A stretch of DNA of 64,000 nucleotides from Hygrocybe punicea (taxonomy: Eukaryota > Basidiomycota > Agaricomycetes > Agaricales > Hygrophoraceae), in NCBI GenBank assembly GCA_963556145.1, contig OY744469.1, forward strand, positions 1,736,001 through 1,800,000. Reading direction: 5' to 3'. Position numbers and translations under genes: made by a program. Positions 57,265 to 64,000 of the stretch are shown here, piece by piece (the first letter of the stretch is position 1; the number at the start of each line of letters is the position of its first letter). Under the pieces are notes generated by a model. The model worked only from the letters and a program-made list of their open reading frames with translations. It had not been told where the DNA came from and ran no database searches.

Positions 57265-57752
57265 ACTTTGTGAAAATTGATTATATTCTTCTCAATAAAT
57301 TTTATAAAATCACCAAATTATTTGAGTGTGTCAACCATGTAAAATAACATGAGGTCTTCTGCCAACATTAGTCAATCAAATGAGTCATTGTTCAAATATT
57401 TCAAATATTTCATTTTAGGTATTTAATTTATTTAATTTAATTTAATTTCTTGAGGCAGATGTACATCTATAATATAAAAGCCAATTTTTTCACTGAGACC
57501 CAACAGTGCCTGTCTGCACATTAGAATCAACCTCATCAAAATTGATATTCGTAATATCAATTTTTATAAGGTTGATTCTAATGTGCACCCTGGAGTACAC
57601 CAAATTTCCCATGCACCCTTGCCTGATAGTATCGTTGATAGCTCAGTGGGCTAAATGTATTTTATTGACAGCACTACGAAGTAGCTAAATAATTTGTCTA
57701 TAATTTTAGTGCTGTCAATGAAATCCATTTAGTCAATTTATCCCACTGAGCC
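57265..57752. repeat. Two AT-rich hairpins and a partial foldback copy
   Basis: 57513-57586 is a hairpin (TGCACATTAGAATCAACCT against AGGTTGATTCTAATGTGCA). 57633-57752 is a second (GCTCAGTGGGCTAAATGTAT and TGACAGCACTA against TAGTGCTGTCA and CCCACTGAGC). 57265-57395 resembles one arm of the 56480 repeat. Probably nested MITE remnants. Confidence 0.6.
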
Positions 57753-57934
57753 AAGGGGGTGTGGGAAATTGGGTCCCGGGGGTAAGAATTAACTGACTTT
57801 GATATATGCGCTAAAAATGAGTTTTGTTCATACTTGAAGCTTGAAGCTTGAAGCTTGAAGTTTGAAGGCTTGGCCGCAAAGGGACCGGAGGACAAAAAAG
57901 TTGACCGTTCACATGTTCCGAAATAGCACTGTGC

Positions 57935-59902
57935 CTACAGATCTAACTGCTCAATCATCTCCCCTACCTGAAGGACCATCTCATCACAACCCCACTGTCC
58001 AACCACACTCAGCCCAATCGGCCACCCATCCTCCGCGAGACCAGCTGGTATATTCAGCGCAGGCAACCCCGCAAGCGATGCTGGCACCGTCAAAACATCC
58101 TGGACGTAAGACTGGAGCTCAGAATCAGGGTGGTAGTCGGCTAGCTTGGGTGCCGTTCGGATGGCCGAGGGATGGATCAGGATGTCGACACCACCCTCGG
58201 GATGGTTTGCGCAGGGCGGTTGTGCGGACGAAAGCATGTTGGAAATGCGGAAGACACGAGCAAAGTCTGCGCTAACGAGTTTGCGGACCTTTTGGGCTTG
58301 AAGAAAGTAATTGTCGAATGCGCTGGCAGTATTATTCGTCAATGAGATTTGTGCCAGTGGGGGGACGTACTTAGCAGTGAGAGCATATGTCCCAAGCAAA
58401 ATGCGCTTCAGGGCTTCCCGTCCGAAACCCTGCGATCGAGTATGTGAGTAAACAAGTCCAGTCATTGTGCAGTCCGAGTCAGCAAGGGAGGCAACGTGTA
58501 GCCCTTGATCAGACAAAAATCAAATACAGAAAGGTGATACACAGTTGAGAACGGTACCGTAATGGATTCCGTCGTAGCGAGCCATGTTGCTGCTAGCTTC
58601 GGCACTAGCGATAACATAGTATGCACTAAGCGCGTATGACGTCGAGGGGAGAGAAATAGGGATGAGAGACGCCCCAAATCGTTTGAGAGACCTGAGGACA
58701 CGGCGAATGGGCTCCAAGATGCCTGGTTCAAGTTCAGAGGGGAAGTATTCCTGAGAAAATGTTTCCCATTATATAGCGCTTATATTAGGGCAAGGTGTTT
58801 GTTACCATTGGGATGCCGATCCGTATGCCATTGAGAACATTACCACCAGAAATCATCGGTTGCATCACCCTGCGGCAGGCGTCTAAAGCTTTTTGTCTGG
58901 TGTCAGCTGTCGCAGCAGTAGGATCCTTGGGATCATGGAAAGATATTACATCTAACTCGAGATGAACATGGTTTCCGTGATCAGAGGCAATGAACGCTAA
59001 CTGAACACGCGCTTCACGACTTCCGTGTTCTTGGCGATGACACCGACACAGTCAAGACTATCGGCAAAAGACACTACACCCCATCTGCAGTAGCATTTGA
59101 GATGAAATAAGCAGGTACCTGCTTCACGAGAAGGACATTACCTGCTGATGAGGCCATAAGATGGCTTCAATCCAACCACGCCACAATAGGATGCCGGCAA
59201 TCGAGTTGAGCCTCCAGTATCCGTTGATAGAGCGCTATTTTTGATATTTAAATCTACAAACTTGGATGTAAACCAGTTTTACACTCACGCCTCACATAAT
59301 CCCGCAGCCACCGCGGCTGCACTTCCACCTGAACTTCCGCCTGCTGATCGCTGTTCACGGTCAGACCATGGATCGGTTGATGGGGGTGGCCGATAGGGAT
59401 TAACGACTGGTCCATGCACGGAGTGTATATTGAGAGACCTGTGTGGACTCGTAATGGAAGTGAAGATAACATGAGAGATTTTCCATACCCCATTCCAAAT
59501 TCATCACAGTTGGTTTTACCCACGAGTACGGCGCCCGAGTTTCTGATCGCTCCTACGACAGTGGCATCAAAAGGCGACATGAATTCTACGTGCAAGTTCG
59601 GATAAGAGACCAAAGTAGTTCGAGGAATGAGTGCACCGACTGGGCAGCATTGCCGAAGAACATGTAGTGGGCATCGAAGCAGTGCAAATATTATCTTTAA
59701 CCGCGATAGCGATGCCCTTCAAGGGTAAATATGTCCCGTCCAAAACTGCAGGAATAGAGTCCGCAATATGGGTGAAAGCGTTGATACTGAGATTCTTGGT
59801 TTCAATGGCGCGTCGCCATATATTTCTCCCGTGGTTGCTGCTATAAATACGTCGAAAGAAACTGCATGAACGGAATGAAAGTCCAGTAATACCCAACTGC
59901 AT
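57935..59902 (-). CDS. HER2: Mitochondrial glutamyl-tRNA(Gln) amidotransferase subunit A
   Basis: Nine exons join in frame to 513 residues: 59641-59902, 59489-59585, 59289-59438, 59142-59234, 59009-59084, 58806-58955, 58558-58750, 58371-58503, 57935-58322. Amidase signature: [14 protein letters not shown] with Lys69, [14 protein letters not shown] (cis-Ser near 156) and [20 protein letters not shown] with the nucleophilic Ser near 180. Later [70 protein letters not shown] and [20 protein letters not shown]. It is GatA of the trimeric enzyme that converts Glu-tRNA(Gln) to Gln-tRNA(Gln) in mitochondria. The N-terminus is basic and serine-rich, fitting import. No break seen. Neighbour genes are host genes. 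Confidence 0.9.
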
Positions 59903-60033
59903 GCAAGAAAACGTTAACGGAGGTCGACGGATGTTTGAAAAAATAGCTTACATAAGTGCCGTGTTACAGGCTTACATAAGTGCCATACTAGACCGCGGGT
60001 GTTGCCGTCTAGCATCAGTAGAGTTACTTCCTC

Positions 60034-61082
60034 ATGTCTGAGAGGAAAGGTTTGAGTTTTTTTGAAGCATTTTGACTGCAGAAATTGACCCATGTTCTAG
60101 TTCTAAACAAATACTTTCCGCCTGACTTTGACCCCGATCTTATTCCTCGGCGAAAGCAACCCAAAAATGCACAGCAGGTAGTACGACTCATGGCGCCGTT
60201 TTCCATGTCAGTCGTCCAATATTCTCAGCCTAACAAATTATTAAATTTTGATGGTACCGTTTTATCTCTTTAGGCGGTGTAATACATGCGGCGAGTACAT
60301 CTACAAAGGAAAGAAGTTCAACGCGAGGAAAGAGACAGTCGACGGCGAAGATTACTACGGCATCAAGATTTTTCGCTTTTACATCAAATGGCATGTGTTG
60401 TGTTATGAATAACTTTCAGACAAGCAACGATGATTCTGACTATTGGTGTACCCTCAGTACGTTGTGTTCCGCCGAAATTACTTTCAAAACGGATCCCAAA
60501 CACACCGACTACACTGCCGAGCACGGTGCATCCAGAAATTTTGAGCCATGGAGGGAGGAAAGAGCAGTCGAAGAGGAAGATCGTCTTGCCAAGCTCGAAG
60601 AAGAAGAAAATAACCCCATGAAGGCTCTCGAGAATCGCACCATGGACTCTAAACGGGAAATGGATATCTTGGACGCACTGCAAGACATTCGGGCGCGTAA
60701 TGCACGTAACGAAAGGGTCGGTCACTCGGTCGATCTCGTGGCTAGCTTGGGCTTGGAAGAGGTCGAAAATGAGGAGGACAAAGAGAGGAAAAGGTTGGAA
60801 GAAGAGGACGAGAAAGTAGTGAGGGGTGTGTTCTCCAAGGTCGTCATGCCAACAACCACACCAGAACTGGAGAGTGGTGGGGCTTCGTCTGTTGTGACAG
60901 TCAAACGGAAAGCCGATGATATGGAGCCTACTTTGCACAGCCTACTTCCAGCTTCAACCCGGGCACTGATATCGTCCAAGTCATCTGCAATCTCTGTGGC
61001 AAAGACAAGGAAGCTAGAGATAAAGAATTCGTTGGGTATTAAGCTGGTGAAGAAAGGGAACTTCAAGAAGACAACATCATGA
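60034..61082 (+). CDS. YJU2: Splicing factor YJU2 (CWC16 family)
   Basis: Exons 60034-60049, 60101-60206, 60274-60390 and 60458-61082 give 287 residues. [20 protein letters not shown] and [20 protein letters not shown] lead to the zinc site [19 protein letters not shown] ... [20 protein letters not shown], then [17 protein letters not shown] charged coiled-coil ([20 protein letters not shown]) and a basic C-terminus [14 protein letters not shown] follow. The protein acts in the spliceosome at the first step, binding near the branch site. The third intron is read as GC-AG (GCATGT...CTCAG), because only this join keeps the second CxxC. The very short first exon is supported by the family start MSERKVLNKY. 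It starts about 130 bases from the HER2 start, so the two genes are divergent. Confidence 0.92.
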
Positions 61083-61150
61083 CCTGTGTTATATTGTATA
61101 TGTTCTACTTATTATAGATAATAATTTGCACTGGAACTTTGACTTCAACC

Positions 61151-62001
61151 ATGGACTCGCGCGACGATTTTCCTCGCGTTTCTGTCGACAGCTTCCCGGA
61201 TTGGCGGCGGATTGAAACGAATTATACCCGGACTGCATTTGTTCAGCTTGAATCACAGATGGCGACTTACGGATTGACACAGGAAAAAGCGGCGTTGTCT
61301 TTTCACTTGAACAAGGTCCATCATGATCTCTACGTCTGGTCACCTACTACAGGTTCTCACTCCTGTCACCCAGTTCATAGACGACACCTTTGCCATCGCG
61401 CAACCAAACCTGCGTGTGAATGGCCGCAACTTTGAAGACCTTGAGGAGAACGAAGAAGGTATATATCATATAAGGCTTTCATCACAAACTCTCCTAGTGG
61501 TTTATTTGCCAACCTTACATCTCGTAGATATGGAAGACTTTGATGAGGTTCTGGACCGAGGCGTCTGGTGCCTTTCTGACCAGCGGCTGAGGTCTGACAG
61601 CGATATTGCGGACAAGCGGCGGAACAAACCGAGACAGATTGAATCCATGTTTGGCGACCATCTGCGCTCTCAAGAAGAACTCGATGCCAAGAAGGCAATA
61701 GCTTTCACGAATGACGATGTCGGTAGTGGTGTGGACGGCAAGTCTGGTTTACTCGACTCTGCAGTCTTTTCTGACACTTTTAAAATCGTTACAGTAGTTC
61801 CATCGCGTTCTCCAGAGTACGAACAAATCTTCCCGAAGATTTCCGCCTTGGCGAAGGAGTTGCAACAGGTGAGTCACACAGATCAACTCCAGCTGGGTTT
61901 TTTTGCCTGAATGTGTTGCCCTGTAGTCCATACCTACGCAATATGAACGCTCTGAAAGTATGAAGACAGTTTCGGCGGAGGTCAGAGCCTTGAGAATGTG
62001 A
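61151..62001 (+). CDS. NSL1: Kinetochore protein of the Mis14/NSL1 family
   Basis: Exons 61151-61315, 61374-61458, 61528-61868 and 61927-62001 join in frame to 221 residues. Readable blocks: MDSRDDFPRVSVDSFPDWRR, FIDDTFAIAQPNLRVNGRNF, MEDFDEVLDRGVWCLSDQRL, DIADKRRNKPRQIESMFGDH, PKISALAKELQQSIPTQYER. The pattern FxDDTF.....NLRVNG followed by FDE.LDR.VW.L and a helical KRR..P..IE matches Mis14/Nsl1, a subunit of the MIND/Mis12 complex that links CENP-C chromatin to the outer kinetochore. Mostly helical, no membrane segment. It starts 68 bases after the YJU2 stop, same strand. The family call rests on motif memory. Confidence 0.7.
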
Positions 62002-62549
62002 ACGACGTTCGTAAAAAATACAACGCATGGGTCTTCTATACCCCTGCCACCACTGCTTCGCTTTCCACCACCGCGACGAGTTCCCCGAACTTCCCCGCGA
62101 TACTCGACCCCTCTCACCATATGCTACATAATTCACAACTATTTCCGCGCGGACCACGCTTGAACATAGCTCGTCCCCGAATACCTGTCCCACACACGAT
62201 TTCCGCGCCCTCTCTCTGTAAACGTGTTAGGAATGTCTAAATATATATGAGATTTTAGCGGCTGAGCAGATACAGGAATAACATTTTTTTTGGTTTGGGT
62301 AGTAGAAATCGTTCACTTGGAAGGTGATTGTTACCGCCAACGTGCTTGCGAGCAGACCTTTCATGATGAACACAGCAAAATGTCTTCCTGGACGAAGGAG
62401 CCCATCTCCACAGTATTTTTTACCACAGGGCTCGAGGGACTTGAAGTTGAGGTGGGGCGTACGGTAACGATGGGATGGATAGCGGACGGTTTAGGAATTG
62501 TTGTCGCAGGTGGAGACGGTGTCGAAGCTGTGAGTAGAGACGGCGGTGC
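62002..62549. other. Region between NSL1 and the secreted protein gene
   Basis: The minus strand continues with Pro/Thr/Ser codons to about 62400, which could be a further exon of the gene at 62550. The plus strand shows no gene. Confidence 0.4.
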
Positions 62550-63264
62550 CTAGGTCGTAGTCGGAGGCGGAGGAGGGATGTAGGTCGTAGATGGTGGGGG
62601 AGGGATATAGGTCATATCCGGCGGAGGTGGAGGCGTTGTAGAAGGAGTAGAAGGACCGCAATACGGCACATTATTAATACGAGAGCATGCCTCTCCAAGG
62701 GGCTGGGGACAACACGTTATGGTAGAATCCTTATGACAGGACGTTCCACAGACTCACGACAACAGAAATCATCATTAGGGCAGGGAACATCTGTCGGGTC
62801 AAAGCAACCGGTAGGGGGCCCGAACAACATCCGTCTCCGGCACAAACACAACTATATGTGCACTCGCATTGATGTCGTCTCTTAAAAACTACACAGCAGT
62901 CACACTTACCCTGCAGGACAGCAAATGTTATCTGCGTAACAGAGACGTCAAACGGCAAATCGAACAGTGGGAAGCGACGAATCGAACCTGAACAACAAAC
63001 GTTTCCAAGAGGGCAACAGATGGCTCCAGATGAACATAATGCATAGCCGGACGGACAAGATGATTGACGGATATGAAGGTGGCCGAGGAGTTCAGGAATC
63101 ACTCCAGCATTTGCGGATGTTGCACCACGGGATCGGGGATCGGGAGCGTTAGCAGGTGGTTTGGGGTTGCCGGGCAAGGTATGTCCAGCCCAAGGTCGTG
63201 CTGCGACAACCGAAGCTGTAACAAGCTTAAGGAGACAGGATAGGTACAAGCGAACGAGCATCAC
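62550..63264 (-). CDS. Secreted cysteine-rich protein with Pro/Thr-rich tail
   Basis: The start MMLVRLYLSCLLKLVTASVV is a signal peptide. A Pro-rich spacer (GNPKPPANAPDPRSRG) follows, then SCPSGYALCSSGAICCPLGN and VCCS. Short introns appear to join the blocks DNICCPAG, CVCAGDGCCSG, GCFDPTDVPCPNDDFCC and DSTITCCPQPLGEACS. The tail alternates PPPPPDMTYIPPPPSTTYIP and stops at 62550. The spaced CC pairs resemble small extracellular Cys-rich proteins common in fungi, perhaps cell-wall attached. Exon borders after 62990 are inferred from CC spacing. The gene may extend to about 62400. Confidence 0.6.
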
Positions 63265-64000
63265 AAGTGGGAGGGAATCGTCAACCCCAAATGCCAGGCC
63301 AATGAAGCTTTGAGACTTATAAACCGAATCTGAGTCTGCATCAGGGTTTGCAATTGATCTCGACCACTAAAACGTACAGGTGTGGGAGCCGTCCCTGTAT
63401 GAGATGCGCTGCAGCTTTGCTTGAAAAAGACACTGAGTCGAACTCAGGCTTTCAGAACTACGGAATACTTACATTTGTGGTAAGCGTCTGGGATCACGTC
63501 GGCTTGCCACAGAAATCGTCTCTCCGTCCATGTCGTCCAGTCTTGAAAACGAGGAGAAGGCCATATAACAGAACACGAGGACCGAGGCCTGCTAGTGGAC
63601 CTGAGGCCTGAGGTACAAGATCCCACGACCAAGCGCTGCGTAGTTGTGCAACAGGAAATCGGACTCGACTGGGTGGCCACGATCCGTATATACCAGTGTG
63701 TCACTGGAAGGCCCGGAGTAAACAATTTACGCCAATAACGGCGAGAGAACGGGTCCGATCGTCTCCAAGTGGGCGGCTGTGGCGCTGTCCATTTGGATGG
63801 TCAAATGTCGGAAAACTAGGTCATATCAGTAGAGGCTCTAGAGTCGTGAGAGGACAAAAAAAGCCCCACCTCTATAAACCGGATGTCCCTAATGTTGCTA
63901 TAAACCGTGATAAAACGCTGTTACTTTGTGAGGACTACGACGAAGAGCCAGGTGTTACTGTAGTCTTCGCTTCAGCATTCGTCACGGTTGTCCAAAGTGT
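63265..64000. other. Window end, no gene recognised
   Basis: A minus-strand frame at 63444-63725 is open but has no recognisable motif. A stem-loop-like CTGAGTTCGACTCAG at 63431-63445 (minus strand) looks like a tRNA T-arm but no other tRNA parts fit. Confidence 0.35.

Noticed and set aside
63425..63450. tRNA T-arm-like CTGAGTTCGACTCAG
   Set aside because: No acceptor stem, D-arm or anticodon arm can be placed at the right distances.

Overview
The window comes from a basidiomycete nuclear genome, most likely an Agaricomycete. The evidence is the many short introns with GT-AG borders (one appears to be GC-AG), a DUF6534-type seven-helix membrane protein, KDZ-type transposons with CxC5/CxC6 cysteine clusters, and the typical fungal genes ATP4, YJU2, HER2, POLD4 and NSL1. 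No rRNA, tRNA or CRISPR array was recognised.

Layout. 1-31.9 kb is a transposon graveyard. It holds two broken hAT transposases (2.6-7.7 kb), a decayed fatty acid synthase fragment (8.6-10.6 kb), a roughly 6.8 kb element with very long inverted arms of 42-46 bp palindromic repeats (12.2-19.1 kb), a multicopy hypothetical gene (19.4-21.0 kb), a 1,074 bp non-autonomous element (21.4-22.5 kb), a nearly full-length KDZ gene (22.7-24.8 kb), and a two-gene unit of XPG/FEN1-like nuclease plus Crypton/Ndc10-like tyrosine recombinase flanked by GGTCAC clusters (25.0-32.3 kb). 33-36.6 kb is a small host island (DUF6534 gene, ATP4). 36.9-48.0 kb is again mobile DNA: a 631 bp foldback MITE, an old transposon gene split by an LTR-like repeat and a 1,071 bp element, and a KDZ element nested in another element. 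48.4-64 kb is mostly host genes: a tandem-module hypothetical, a phosducin-like pseudogene, POLD4, HER2, YJU2, NSL1 and a secreted cysteine-rich protein.

Main result. Three elements have well-defined ends with 8 bp target duplications, and a fourth GC-rich element lacks resolved ends. Their termini and subterminal repeats are unrelated, yet all four carry the same internal dyad: CCTCGC, 15-16 bases, RTCAATTGAY, 15-16 bases, GCGAGG. I know of no description of it. The second candidate system is the recombinase plus XPG nuclease pair. The nuclease ends in three repeated acidic IDLT motifs that resemble SUMO-interacting motifs.

Exon borders given here were read by eye from splice signals, frame and family conservation. 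No alignment or database search was run. Family assignments rest on recognised motifs. Several conserved genes (ATP4, DUF6534, phosducin-like) show single-base frame problems that could be real decay or residual assembly indels.
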